From positions 25,110 through 89,109 of the forward strand of contig NZ_LSLK01000092.1 of assembly GCF_002257705.1 (NCBI RefSeq): DNA of 64,000 bases, written 5' to 3'. Made by a program: the position numbers and the translations under genes. This DNA is from Sporomusa silvacetica DSM 10669 (lineage in GTDB: Bacteria; Bacillota; Negativicutes; Sporomusales; Sporomusaceae). Under the pieces are notes generated by a model, which was not told the origin of the DNA, did not search any database, and was given only the letters and a program-made list of their open reading frames with translations. Of this stretch, positions 24,980 to 34,284 are shown piece after piece (positions within the stretch are counted from its first letter, which is position 1; the number at the start of each line of letters is the position of its first letter).

Positions 24980-26791
24980 TTAATGATGTAATTTGCTAAT
25001 TTCATGTTTAATTCGCTGACTTTCCGCTAATTCCTGCAGAAAGTTACTATCCCCCATGCGTTCTAATTCATCGGCCATTAGCCGGTGTTGTTCATATAAT
25101 GTAGTCAAATGTGCTAATCGAATTGTCTTTATACAGTCATCAACCAATTGGACGACATCATCAAATTGGTTTTCCATCAACATAATCTGTGAAAACTCGT
25201 TGTTTGCTTTTTCACTTAAGCTATTTACACCAGCAGTAATCGCTGCTTGCGTTACCTGGTTTTCCATATTATACGCATTAACTATGAAATTAATTATCTC
25301 CTGTTGAAGAGTTCCTTGTATTTCTTGTGGTGAAAGCTTAGCTAAAATATAAGGGATAAGTGATAAATCATCGCACATTAATCGAATCAACTGACGTTCT
25401 GCCTGAATTACCGCGGGAGTTGGTTGCTTGTATAATAGTGCAATATTTATAGGCTTCCCTGATTTTACATTTTTATCCTTTTTAAATTGAACAATATACT
25501 TTCTAATTTCGCTTCGTAAAGCGCTTTCATCAACAGCAAGCACTTGTGACAAACGGGTAATATGGGCATTAACTGCTACGGCATTATCCGTCTCGGCCAG
25601 AATAGGTGTCAACTTACCAACAACGGCAATTTTACCTTGAACGGTAGAGTAATCATCAGATTTTAACGCTTGGTCAAGTTGATAGTCTAGTAGCGGCTGA
25701 GCCGATTTGAGTAACTCCTGGAACGATTGACTGCTATGCTTGCGGACAAATTCGTCTGGGTCTTTGCCATCAGGAATAGTTACTACTTTAATGGTCCCCC
25801 CTAACGAGCGAACAGTATCCAGTGCCCGAACAGTGGCATTTTGTCCAGCAGCATCGCTATCATAAGAAAATAATAGTTCTGCATTAAGTTTAATCAAATT
25901 TCTGGCTTGTTCAGGTGTAAAAGCCGTGCCTAAGGAGGCAACTACATTCTTAACACCCTGAGTATACAGAGTGATAACATCCATATACCCTTCGACAATA
26001 ACCACTTGGCCTAAATCCCGAATATGTTTATAAGCATTATCAAACCCATACAAAACGTGGCGTTTGTTGAAAACCTCAGTTTCGGGCGAGTTGAGATATT
26101 TGGGCTGACTATTATCCAAAACTCTACCGCCAAAGCCAATAATCCGCCCCCTTACATCACTAATGGGAAAGATAATGCGGTTGCGAAATCGGTCATACAC
26201 ACCATCACCAGAATTACGCGGAGCAGATAAACCAGATTTGAGCAGTATATCAAGGGGAATACCACGCTCACTCAAGGTTAATGATAGTTTATCCCATAAC
26301 GGCGGAGCAAACCCCAATTTCAGAAAGTCAATGGTTTCAGCAGATATGCCTCGGTTAGCCAAATATTCACGGGCAGGTATTCCATAATTAGTTTTGGTCA
26401 AGCAGGCGTGAAAAAAATCTCTGGCTAATTCATTTACTTGATAGATTCTGGCAAGTTCCTGTTCTTTGGCTTGTTCACGCGGTGTTTTTTCTCTTTCCGG
26501 CAAGGGAATATTTAGCTTAGTAGCTAATAGTTTTACCGCTTCAAAAAAAGTAATATTTTCCACTCGCATCAGGAAATTAAAAACATTGCCGCCAGTCTGA
26601 CATCCAAAGCAATAAAAAAAACCTTTATCCGGATTTACTGAAAACGACGGTGTCTTCTCACTGTGAAAGGGGCAGCAACCCCAAAAATTTTTTCCTTTCT
26701 TTTTTAAGGATACATAATCGGAAACAATACTAACAATATCGCTTTCTGACCGCAATCTATCGATAAAATCATCGAAAACTGCATCTTTCAT
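24980..26791 (-). CDS. dnaG: DNA primase
   Basis: 603 residues from the ATG at 26791 (MKDAVFDDFIDRLRSESDIV) behind GGTGAG. The open frame continues 53 codons further upstream without a start context. The zinc-binding CHC2 domain (CCPFHSEKTPSF ... CFGCQTGG), the TOPRIM domain (VIVEGYMDVITL, SYDSDAAGQNA, DGKDPDEFV) and the C-terminal DnaB-interacting helical domain are in order. It makes RNA primers at the replication fork. Confidence 0.96.
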   Translation of the reverse strand: MKDAVFDDFIDRLRSESDIVSIVSDYVSLKKKGKNFWGCCPFHSEKTPSFSVNPDKGFFYCFGCQTGGNVFNFLMRVENITFFEAVKLLATKLNIPLPEREKTPREQAKEQELARIYQVNELARDFFHACLTKTNYGIPAREYLANRGISAETIDFLKLGFAPPLWDKLSLTLSERGIPLDILLKSGLSAPRNSGDGVYDRFRNRIIFPISDVRGRIIGFGGRVLDNSQPKYLNSPETEVFNKRHVLYGFDNAYKHIRDLGQVVIVEGYMDVITLYTQGVKNVVASLGTAFTPEQARNLIKLNAELLFSYDSDAAGQNATVRALDTVRSLGGTIKVVTIPDGKDPDEFVRKHSSQSFQELLKSAQPLLDYQLDQALKSDDYSTVQGKIAVVGKLTPILAETDNAVAVNAHITRLSQVLAVDESALRSEIRKYIVQFKKDKNVKSGKPINIALLYKQPTPAVIQAERQLIRLMCDDLSLIPYILAKLSPQEIQGTLQQEIINFIVNAYNMENQVTQAAITAGVNSLSEKANNEFSQIMLMENQFDDVVQLVDDCIKTIRLAHLTTLYEQHRLMADELERMGDSNFLQELAESQRIKHEISKLHH

Positions 26792-27039
26792 ATAACTCAC
26801 CTTATCCAGGCAATGACAAATTTCCTGCTGTGTTTTAGGTTTTCGGAATATGCAAATAGTTCCAAGCTTTGACTTAATTCTACATTCAGGTTGATATTCC
26901 TGCCAAAAGGACGCAACTACCTGCAAAGTTATGGACACAGTCTTTATCATCTTTTATTTTAGTAATTATTATTCAATATAAATGATAAAATTCCTCTTTT
27001 ACATCTTGACAAAAGTAATAATATTTGTTCAAAAAACAA

Positions 27040-27070
27040 AAGCAGAGCCTATGTGTAAGCTCTGCTTATA
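27040..27070 (-). terminator. Terminator overlapping the dgt stop
   Basis: AAGCAGAGCTTA and TAGGCTCTGCTTTTGTTTT form a hairpin with T-rich tail at the end of the dgt-like gene. Confidence 0.85.
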
Positions 27071-28067
27071 ATTGGGGTATTCCCCAGGTTGCAGGAATGA
27101 ATAGTTTTTCGAATTGTTTTATTGCATACAAATCAGTTAGACCAGCAATGTAATCAATAACTATCGTCTGCAATCCCCAGCGCTCTTCCCGCTCCAAAAA
27201 TTCCTGCGGCAAGCTGCCAGGGTTATCCATATAATATTCGAAAAGCTTACTAACAACATACTTGGATTTTTTTCGATCAGGCTCAAGTTCGGCTGAGTGA
27301 TAGATTTTTTTAAACATAAACTCCCGAAATTCATCCATAGCCGCTTTAACCCGGCTAGACATAAGAATTTCGTTTCTTCCTTCTGATTCGGTAATAATAT
27401 CAGAAACCATTACAGTTATCATACTAGATGGATTCGTACCTAATACGTTACTTACATTTTGCGGTAAATCAGAAGGTTTTATCATACCAGCGCGAATACC
27501 ATCATCATAGTCATGGCACAGATAGGCAATACGGTCGCTTCTGCGCACAATGTTACCTTCCAAGGTAAACGGCTTATTATCGCCAGTATGGTTAAGTATG
27601 CCGTCTCGAACTTCTGCAGTCAGATTAAGCCCCTGCCCTCCCCGTTCGAGATGTTCTACTACCCGCAAACTTTGTTCATTATGATTGTAATGACCAATAA
27701 GTTCGCGCAATGCATATTCGCCGGCATGACCAAACGGAGTATGTCCTACATCATGGCCTACAGCAATTGCTTCAGTCAAGTCTTCATTGAGCATTAGACC
27801 ACGGGCGATAGTGCGGGATATCTGCGCAACCTCGAGGCTATGTGTCATACGCATCCGATAATGATCGCCTGGAGCTATATACACCTGTGTTTTATGTTTA
27901 AGACGCCGAAACGATTTACTATGAATAATGCGATCCCTGTCGCGTTGAAAGGCGGTGCGGAAATCACACAAATCCTCCTCCCTGTCCCTGACGGCATCGC
28001 GGCTTTTCGCTGCATAGGTTGATAAGATTTTAAATTCCTGCTCTTCAATTCGTTCACGGACTTTCAT
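27066..28067 (-). CDS. dgt: Deoxyguanosinetriphosphate triphosphohydrolase-like protein
   Basis: 333 residues. The HD-domain metal ligands are visible: RMRMTHSLEVAQISRTIARGL, AIAVGHDVGHTPFGHAGE, and DRIAYLCHDYDDG. The length and the RDREEDLCDFRTAFQRDRDRIIHSKSFRRL opening (in two parts) match the Firmicute dGTPase-like group. It hydrolyses dNTPs to nucleosides and triphosphate in characterised members. It is upstream of dnaG, as in many Clostridia. Confidence 0.9.
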   Translation of the reverse strand: MKVRERIEEQEFKILSTYAAKSRDAVRDREEDLCDFRTAFQRDRDRIIHSKSFRRLKHKTQVYIAPGDHYRMRMTHSLEVAQISRTIARGLMLNEDLTEAIAVGHDVGHTPFGHAGEYALRELIGHYNHNEQSLRVVEHLERGGQGLNLTAEVRDGILNHTGDNKPFTLEGNIVRRSDRIAYLCHDYDDGIRAGMIKPSDLPQNVSNVLGTNPSSMITVMVSDIITESEGRNEILMSSRVKAAMDEFREFMFKKIYHSAELEPDRKKSKYVVSKLFEYYMDNPGSLPQEFLEREERWGLQTIVIDYIAGLTDLYAIKQFEKLFIPATWGIPQL

Positions 28068-28281
28068 ACTAAAAGCGCCTCCTTCCTTAGGTATATTATA
28101 ACATTATTTACCTGTAGGATTACAATGCTAATTTTTCATTGCGGACTAAGCAGGATTAAAATTTATTTGCTATAATAATATAATAGAGATAAACAACGTG
28201 TTAAAGAAATTTGCCAACACACCCTCTTGCTGTCTGAAAACTTCTTTAATACATACTATATAGCGAAAGGAGGGCCACAGA

Positions 28282-28761
28282 ATGAAGTATCGTAGAATAT
28301 TATTTTCTGCGGTTTTAATGTTTCTACTCGTAACAAGCACTGCATTCGCGGCCAAACCAGTCGTAACTGCGGACCGTACATACTTTGATGTTAATACAGG
28401 ACTATATGTTCTAAAAGGCAATGTTTACATTGAGGTTAGAAACAGGGTTATTACAGCTGGTGAGGCCAAAGTAAATTTAGCCACTTTGGAAGTATGGGGC
28501 GCAGGCGGCATAACGGTGAATCAGGATGATATCTACTTTACCGGTGACAGCGTCTATGTTTATGGCACTAAAAATCGTGCTAAGATTGATGGCGGAGTAA
28601 ATTTCTCCCGTACCGGCCTAGCGATTAGTGCTGATAGGGTAGACTTTTCTTGGGATACCCGAATCGCTTCTTTTAATGGCAATGTTCATGTATCTCAGGG
28701 TGAAAACGAATGGACAGCTGACTCTGTAGATTATAATGTTGATTCCAATAGTTTTATATAA
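28282..28761 (+). CDS. LptA/OstA-like periplasmic protein
   Basis: 159 residues with a clear signal peptide (residues 1-23, LLVTSTAFAA). The rest is a run of short beta strands typical of the OstA_C/LptA jellyroll (ADRTYFDVNTGLYVLKGNV, AKVNLATLEVWGAGG, ISADRVDFSWDTRIASFNG). LptA bridges lipopolysaccharide transport across the periplasm, which implies an outer membrane. It is on the plus strand with its own upstream TATAAT-like sequences near 28172-28185, between minus-strand dgt and ppsR. Confidence 0.88.
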   Translation: MKYRRILFSAVLMFLLVTSTAFAAKPVVTADRTYFDVNTGLYVLKGNVYIEVRNRVITAGEAKVNLATLEVWGAGGITVNQDDIYFTGDSVYVYGTKNRAKIDGGVNFSRTGLAISADRVDFSWDTRIASFNGNVHVSQGENEWTADSVDYNVDSNSFI

Positions 28762-28770
28762 GGATAAGCT

Positions 28771-28826
28771 AAGCTAAGAAAATCCCTGGCAGGTAGCACT
28801 ACTATGCTACGCCAGGGATTTCCTTA
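28771..28826. terminator. Bidirectional terminator between lptA and ppsR
   Basis: CTAAGAAAATCCCTGGC and GCCAGGGATTTCCTTAG form a long symmetric hairpin between convergent genes. Confidence 0.88.
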
Positions 28827-29678
28827 GCTATTTGCCAGTTTGTTTTTCTGAACAACTTCTAATATTCGATTGGCTGTCTCTTCGATTGCCTTGTTTGATA
28901 CATCAATGATCGGACATTCCAACCGGCGCATAATAGTACGGGCATAATCTAGTTCTTCATTGATCCGGCTAATGTTAGCATAGCTGGCATCTGGTGCCAA
29001 GCCCATGGTTTTTAGACGTTCACAGCGGATTTCATTAAGTTTAAACTTATCAATAATCAGGCCGACAATATGATGCGAAGGTACTTGGAATAGTTCCTGC
29101 GGCAACGGTGCTTCCGGCACAAGCGGCACATTAGCCACCTTTACTTTCTTATGGGCCAAATACATACTAAGGGGAGTTTTGGAAGTGCGTGATACCCCAA
29201 TAATAACAATATCGGCTTTTAACAGACCTAAGGGGTTTTTCCCATCATCATATTTTACGGCAAATTCCACGGCCTCTACCCGTTTAAAATATTCCTGGTC
29301 TAATTTATGAACAAGTCCTGGCTTCAGTCGCGGTATCATTTCTGTAATATTCTGGACAGCATGAATCATAGGCCCCATGATATCCACTGTTTGAATATTG
29401 TGTTCCTGAGCTTGTTCCAACAAGGCGTCCCGTAAATCAGGTGATACCAAAGTGTGACAAATAATGCAGGTATGTTTGGTCGCTTCCCGCACGGTTTCGG
29501 CAATTTGTTCCACTGAGTTAATATACGGAATTCTAATAATATCAAATTCTCCAGAGTTAAATTGACTGGCTGTGGCTCGCGCCACCTGCTCGGCTGTTTC
29601 ACCAATCGAATCAGACAATGCGTAAATAATCGGTAGGTTAGCTATAGTGTTCTCCTCCTCGTCCTTCGCCCAGTTCAA
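28824..29678 (-). CDS. Pyruvate, phosphate dikinase regulatory protein (PpsR/YqfL, DUF299)
   Basis: About 275-284 residues. A bifunctional ADP-dependent kinase and pyrophosphorylase that inactivates or reactivates PPDK or PEP synthase. The start region IYALSDSIGETAEQVARA and the P-loop-like GVSRTSKTPLS are diagnostic. Start: the frame opens with TTG at 29678 without a ribosome site, whereas GAGGAGGAG is followed eight bases later by ATA at 29645. An AUA start is therefore possible. It lies downstream of ccpN, as in Bacillus. Confidence 0.9.
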   Translation of the reverse strand: MNWAKDEEENTIANLPIIYALSDSIGETAEQVARATASQFNSGEFDIIRIPYINSVEQIAETVREATKHTCIICHTLVSPDLRDALLEQAQEHNIQTVDIMGPMIHAVQNITEMIPRLKPGLVHKLDQEYFKRVEAVEFAVKYDDGKNPLGLLKADIVIIGVSRTSKTPLSMYLAHKKVKVANVPLVPEAPLPQELFQVPSHHIVGLIIDKFKLNEIRCERLKTMGLAPDASYANISRINEELDYARTIMRRLECPIIDVSNKAIEETANRILEVVQKNKLANS

Positions 29679-30291
29679 CGAACAATCTGGCGATATTGGT
29701 TTTGGTTAGTCGTCCGATTACTTCATAAGCTTTTGTTTCCTGATGATCAGCAATCGCTACAACTGGCAGACTATCAACTTCGTTATCTATAATTTTTTTT
29801 GCCGCTGTTAGTATAGAGTCATCGGGAGAAGTTACCACGATTTTCGGCATAGGTGTCATAAGTACTTTAACTGGCATCTTATGCAGATCACTGCCTCCCA
29901 TGGCTACTTTTAGCACATCTTTGCGGGATACCACTCCGGTGAGAATACCTGCTGGCTCAACAATATAGACTGAGCCAACATCTTCGAGAAACATGGTAAC
30001 AACAGCATCATAAACACTTGTACTAGCAGTAATAACAACAGGAACTGACTGGACATCGCGAACTTTGATCCTGCTTATTTGTTCAGTAAGCATACTCATT
30101 ACATTTTTTCCAGTATAATAGTAACCTACTTTAGGACGAGCTTCTACCATACCGGACATCACTAGGATCGCTAAATCAGGTCTGAGCGCGGCCCTTGTTA
30201 CATTAAGACGTTCAGCAATTTGATCCCCAGTAATCGGTCCTAAACTTCTGACCATCCCCGCAATTTTCTCTTGGCGCTGCGTTAAGCCCAA
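29638..30291 (-). CDS. ccpN: CcpN/YqzB-type HTH and CBS-domain repressor
   Basis: 217 residues. The N-terminal winged helix-turn-helix (QRQEKIAGMVRSLGPITGDQIAERLNV in two parts) is followed by two CBS domains (SVPVVITASTSVYDAVV, VYIVEPAG; PMPKIVVTSPDDSILTAAKKI). In Bacillus CcpN represses gluconeogenic genes, and its partner gene yqfL lies next to it, as here. The ppsR frame overlaps its 3' end. GGAGGGG precedes the start, where GTG or TTG at 30294-30289 could serve. Confidence 0.86.
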   Translation of the reverse strand: MGLTQRQEKIAGMVRSLGPITGDQIAERLNVTRAALRPDLAILVMSGMVEARPKVGYYYTGKNVMSMLTEQISRIKVRDVQSVPVVITASTSVYDAVVTMFLEDVGSVYIVEPAGILTGVVSRKDVLKVAMGGSDLHKMPVKVLMTPMPKIVVTSPDDSILTAAKKIIDNEVDSLPVVAIADHQETKAYEVIGRLTKTNIARLFVELGEGRGGEHYS

Positions 30292-30326
30292 CCACTGTCC
30301 CCTCCTTTTGTCCCGGCATTACTCAA

Positions 30327-32390
30327 CTATATGACTACAATTTTAGTCAAATCAGCAGTCTGAGCTGCTAGCGTTGCTATGGATTTTAATAAAGCTAAGC
30401 GATTATTTTTAACCTTAGCGTCTTCAACCATAACCATAACTGCGCCAAAAAATGCATCAATTGGTGCAGCCATAGCCGCCAGCACAGTAAGTATTCCCTG
30501 GTAATTTTTTTCTGCATGATAGTTGGCTATGACCGTGTGTGCCTCGATGTAGGCTTTGTACAAAGCATGTTCGGCATCAGCAGTGAACAAACTGGCATCA
30601 ATAGTTTCAGAAGTAGCATTTTTTGCAAGGTTTCCCACCCGCACAAGGGCCTGTACGGCTTTTTGCATTGCCACTGTACCTCCCTCTACAGCCATGGCCT
30701 TAGCACGCAGCCAAGTATCATAAATATCATCGTTGCCTGTAGCCAATACAGCATCAATCATATCATAGCGCAAATTTTCTTCGGTTAAAATATTTTTAAT
30801 ACGCAAGCGGAAAAATTCCTGAATATCTGTTACTAATTTAGTCCTTCGCTCATTATCAGTAATACCGAGCAAATCCATGGCTTGAGCGGCGATGGCACTT
30901 AAAGAAACATGATACTTAGCATCAATTAAAATATTAACCATACCCAGCGCCTGGCGTCTCAGCGCATAAGGGTCCTGAGATCCAGTAGGAATAAGGTCGC
31001 GACTGAAGGTGGCAACAATATTATCCATTTTATCAGCGATACTAATTAAGCGGCCAGCAGTTGTCTGTGGTAAACTGTCACCGGCAAACCGTGGCAGATA
31101 ATGTTCAAATACCGCTTCGGCGACCTCGGGACGTTCACCGCTCAGCTTAGCATACTCCCGGCCCATAATACCCTGCAGTTCGGTAAATTCACACACCATA
31201 CCTGTTACTAGATCAGCTTTAGATAAATGAGCACCGCGCTTAGCAATAGTAAGCTCATCCTGACTAACGCCCAGTATTTGACCACAGCCAGTGGCTAAGC
31301 GTTCTAAACGTAACACTTTATCATAAAGTGTACCCAATCCCTCTTGGAATACAATTGTTTTGAGTTTTTCTACCCGGTCGGCTAGTGGCAGCTTCCGATC
31401 TTCTTCAAAAAAGAAACGGGCATCAGCGAGTCTCGCCTTAAGTACTCGCTCATTGCCATGACGAACAATATCAATATGCTCAGAGCCGCCGTTCCTGACG
31501 GTGATAAACATGGGCAAGAGTTTTCCATCTTTTCCAGCCACCGGGAAATAGCGTTGATGTTCACGCATGGGAGTAATAATAGCTTCAGGTGGCAGACTAA
31601 GGTATTTAGCTTCAAAATCGCCACATAGGGCTGTCGGATATTCTACCAAAAACACTACTTCTTCTAAAAGTTCCTGGTCAATGGTTGCCGTGCCTCCCCG
31701 ACTGACGGCTAAGGTCTCAATTTGCTCCTTGATGATCTGGCGGCGTACATCTTGATCAACCATAACAAAATTTTCGCTAAGGCAAGCAAAATAGTCTGCC
31801 ACAGAATTGACAGCTACCTCAGCCTGCCCAAGGAAACGGTGGCCTCGCGTAACCTTACCGGAAGTTACTCCCGGCAAAGTAAATGGCACAACTTCATTGC
31901 CAAATAACGCTACCAGCCAGCGAATTGGACGGACAAAACGCATATCTAAGTCGCCCCAGTGCATACTCTTAGGAAATGATAGGCTTGTTACGATATCAGC
32001 TAATAAGCCTGGTAAAAGTTCGGCAACCAGGCGGCCTTTCTCTTGGACAATGGCATATACATACTCATCTTTAACAACCAATGCCGCAGGCTCAACACCC
32101 TGTCCCCTGGCAAAGCCTAAAGCAGCTTTGGTAGGAGTACCATCTTGGCCAAAAGCAATTTTTATCGAGGGACCTTTGTTTTCACTATGTTTATCGGCTT
32201 GCGTGATAGCTACTTCTTTTACAATAACTGCCAGGCGGCGTGGTGTACCCACAGCCCGAACCGCGCCATAACTAATTCTAAGTTCTGTTAATTTAGCTTT
32301 TGTCGTATTTTCTAGTTGCGCTAATGCAGCAGGCATAAACTTGGCTGGTATTTCTTCGGTGCCAATTTCTAATAGTACATCTTTGGTCAT
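30327..32390 (-). CDS. glyS: Glycyl-tRNA synthetase beta subunit
   Basis: 687 residues, normal length. It starts LLEIGTEEIPAKFMPAAL, the standard GlyS N-terminus, continues with FPKSMHWGD and HLSKADLVTGMVCEFTELQGIMG (HD-like domain), and ends with the anticodon-binding-like ALVRVGNLAK region. It pairs with GlyQ as an alpha2-beta2 enzyme. It lies two bases downstream of glyQ with its own GGAGG. Both are under the T-box at 33388. Confidence 0.97.
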   Translation of the reverse strand: MTKDVLLEIGTEEIPAKFMPAALAQLENTTKAKLTELRISYGAVRAVGTPRRLAVIVKEVAITQADKHSENKGPSIKIAFGQDGTPTKAALGFARGQGVEPAALVVKDEYVYAIVQEKGRLVAELLPGLLADIVTSLSFPKSMHWGDLDMRFVRPIRWLVALFGNEVVPFTLPGVTSGKVTRGHRFLGQAEVAVNSVADYFACLSENFVMVDQDVRRQIIKEQIETLAVSRGGTATIDQELLEEVVFLVEYPTALCGDFEAKYLSLPPEAIITPMREHQRYFPVAGKDGKLLPMFITVRNGGSEHIDIVRHGNERVLKARLADARFFFEEDRKLPLADRVEKLKTIVFQEGLGTLYDKVLRLERLATGCGQILGVSQDELTIAKRGAHLSKADLVTGMVCEFTELQGIMGREYAKLSGERPEVAEAVFEHYLPRFAGDSLPQTTAGRLISIADKMDNIVATFSRDLIPTGSQDPYALRRQALGMVNILIDAKYHVSLSAIAAQAMDLLGITDNERRTKLVTDIQEFFRLRIKNILTEENLRYDMIDAVLATGNDDIYDTWLRAKAMAVEGGTVAMQKAVQALVRVGNLAKNATSETIDASLFTADAEHALYKAYIEAHTVIANYHAEKNYQGILTVLAAMAAPIDAFFGAVMVMVEDAKVKNNRLALLKSIATLAAQTADLTKIVVI

Positions 32391-32392
32391 GA

Positions 32393-33268
32393 CTACTTAC
32401 CTCCCTTTAGGAGTGGATAACCCAGCTTCTCACGTTGCTCCAGATAGCCCTGTGCGCACAGTCGTGCTAAGTTTCGGACTCGACCGATAAAACCAGTACG
32501 TTCACTGACACTGATCGCACCACGCGCGTCCAGAAGATTAAAACTATGAGAACATTTTAAAACATAATCATAGGCAGGCAGCACATAACCTAGTTCGATA
32601 ACCCGAAGGGCTTCTTTTTCATACATATCAAACAGGGTAAATAACATTGTTGTGTCGGCAATTTCAAAATTATAGTGCGAATGTTCCACTTCATTGCGGT
32701 GGAATACATCACCATAAGAAATGCCTGCTACCCATTCGATATCAAAAACATTTTCTTTGCCTTGAATATACATAGCTAAGCGTTCCAAACCATAGGTAAT
32801 TTCTACAGCTACTGGCTTAACATCAATACTGCCAACTTGCTGGAAATAGGTAAACTGGGTAATTTCCATACCATCAAGCCATACTTCCCAGCCTAGGCCC
32901 CAAGCACCCAAGGTCGGCGATTCCCAGTTGTCTTCAACAAAACGAATATCATGTTTAGCTGGATCAATTCCCAGCTGGGCCAAACTGGCTAAATACAACT
33001 CTTGGATATTGGCTGGTGACGGCTTCATAATGACTTGATACTGGTGATGCTGATACAGACGGTTAGGGTTATCGCCATAACGTCCGTCAGCCGGACGACG
33101 TGACGGCTCAACATAAGATACATTCCATGGTTCAGGCCCTAATGCCCGGAGGAAAGTTGCCGGATTCATGGTTCCGGCCCCTTTTTCCACATCATAAGGT
33201 TGTTGAATAATACAATGTTGCTTAGCCCAAAAATTTTGCAGAGTCAGGATTATCTCCTGGAATGTCAT
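32393..33268 (-). CDS. glyQ: Glycyl-tRNA synthetase alpha subunit
   Basis: 291 residues from ATG 33268 behind GGAGG (MTFQEIILTLQNFWAKQHC). The frame continues 14 codons upstream into a repeat element without a start context. Motifs typical of GlyQ include PYDVEKGAGTMNPATFLRALGPEPW, split by position, YVEPSRRPADGRYG and GLGWEVWLDGMEITQFTYFQ in part. It binds glycine and ATP. The leader is a T-box, but a 95-base repeat lies between it and the start. Confidence 0.96.
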   Translation of the reverse strand: MTFQEIILTLQNFWAKQHCIIQQPYDVEKGAGTMNPATFLRALGPEPWNVSYVEPSRRPADGRYGDNPNRLYQHHQYQVIMKPSPANIQELYLASLAQLGIDPAKHDIRFVEDNWESPTLGAWGLGWEVWLDGMEITQFTYFQQVGSIDVKPVAVEITYGLERLAMYIQGKENVFDIEWVAGISYGDVFHRNEVEHSHYNFEIADTTMLFTLFDMYEKEALRVIELGYVLPAYDYVLKCSHSFNLLDARGAISVSERTGFIGRVRNLARLCAQGYLEQREKLGYPLLKGGK

Positions 33269-33283
33269 AATTTTACCTCCTAA

Positions 33284-33378
33284 AATAAGATAAGACTTGG
33301 CTTGTGCCAAGTCCTTTAGGACGCCGGCAGAAGCCTTAGTCGTTCAACCCAGGGAAAGTTAACCTTTCCAGCTGGAAA
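33284..33378 (+). repeat. Dispersed palindromic repeat, copy 5, inside the glyQ leader
   Basis: Nearly identical to 23284-23380. It is transcribed as part of the glyQ mRNA, in antisense orientation to the repeat as written here. It sits between the T-box terminator and the glyQ ribosome site, so its two hairpins may fold in the leader. Confidence 0.9.
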
Positions 33379-33387
33379 AATAAAAAC

Positions 33388-33735
33388 ATCTTGTCTCCCG
33401 TAACTTGTAGTTAAGTTACAGGGACGAGATGTTATTCCCGCGGTTCCACCCTGATTGGGTGTAAAAACACCCCACCTCAAAAATATAGCAAGCTTTACTT
33501 TCTCACGAAATTGATTTCCAAATGCAGAACATGTATCTGAACATTTTCGCATCAACCTGGAGATTTCCTCTTGCAGCTTGGGAAGGCCTTTCACCTTTTG
33601 TAGTACCAGGCTTTCACTCTCCCTGGTTCGCTGCCTGAAAAAGGTTACTTATTTCCCGCATTGCTGTGATTTTCGACTTCTTGAATATGTACTTTTGACC
33701 CTCGTAGGGCCTTCCTAATGCAATTAGTATATCAC
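33388..33735 (-). promoter_or_regulatory. T-box riboswitch of glyQS
   Basis: T-box sequence AGGGTGGAACCGCGGG at 33452-33437 (minus sense), followed by a terminator hairpin with arms AACATCTCGTCCC and GGGAGACAAGATGTT (about 33433-33390) and a T-run. Upstream sequence to about 33735 supplies the stem I region. It senses uncharged tRNA-Gly. A 92-codon open frame across it is not a gene. Confidence 0.9.
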
Positions 33736-33852
33736 AATAAATATATATAATACAAGCCTTTCCAGGTTTTTAGAGGGCCTTACCAAGACAAATTTTTAAC
33801 AAAAATACAACTTACTAACCCCTACTTCCAGCTTATATGTCAGTCCCAAAAT

Positions 33853-34284
33853 TCATAAGTTAATTATTGCCTCAATTATTGCTCCTGTTAGAAATGCTAC
33901 TATTATACTTGTAAATGTACCAATCAAAAAATATTCGGCAAAGTTTTTTTCTTCCAATCTCTTGTATCTAGCTAGCGCTTTTCCGGCCAGTACTAACCCA
34001 ATAGTTGCGTAATTTTTCTGCAATACTAGGGTGAGGATTAGTATTCTCTCTAAATTTCCTATTGCTTCACCAGCGTTCTTCTTTCCTTGTTCCGTTTGGG
34101 TCGCAGCTTCGCTAGTTTCACTCATATGTTGGCTGTCATACCTTTCAGTTATTGCAACTTCGACTATAGCGTTTTCTTTAGCTTTATCATGTTTCTCAAA
34201 TTCATATTTTTCTATAACTTGTTTTGCAAGTTCTTTCCTAGGGTCCTCTTCCTTCTCCTTCAAATGGAGATATTTATCAAGCAC
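33853..34284 (-). CDS. Membrane protein resembling the C-terminal half of DUF3307 proteins
   Basis: 143 residues starting with GTG at 34284. The charged N-terminal region (KEKEEDPRKELAKQVIEKYE) is followed by LERILILTLVLQKNYATIGLVLAGKALARYK, in two hydrophobic parts, and a C-terminal membrane segment (GTFTSIIVAFLTGAIIEAII). It overlaps the upstream DUF3307 frame by 8 bases. As I recall the family, the two halves occur as one protein in related bacteria, so this is either a split, coupled pair or a frameshifted gene. Confidence 0.65.
   Translation of the reverse strand: MLDKYLHLKEKEEDPRKELAKQVIEKYEFEKHDKAKENAIVEVAITERYDSQHMSETSEAATQTEQGKKNAGEAIGNLERILILTLVLQKNYATIGLVLAGKALARYKRLEEKNFAEYFLIGTFTSIIVAFLTGAIIEAIINL

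Noticed and set aside
33316..33594. Minus-strand 92-codon open frame
   Set aside because: It spans the glyQS T-box and a repeat element; conserved RNA explains the sequence.
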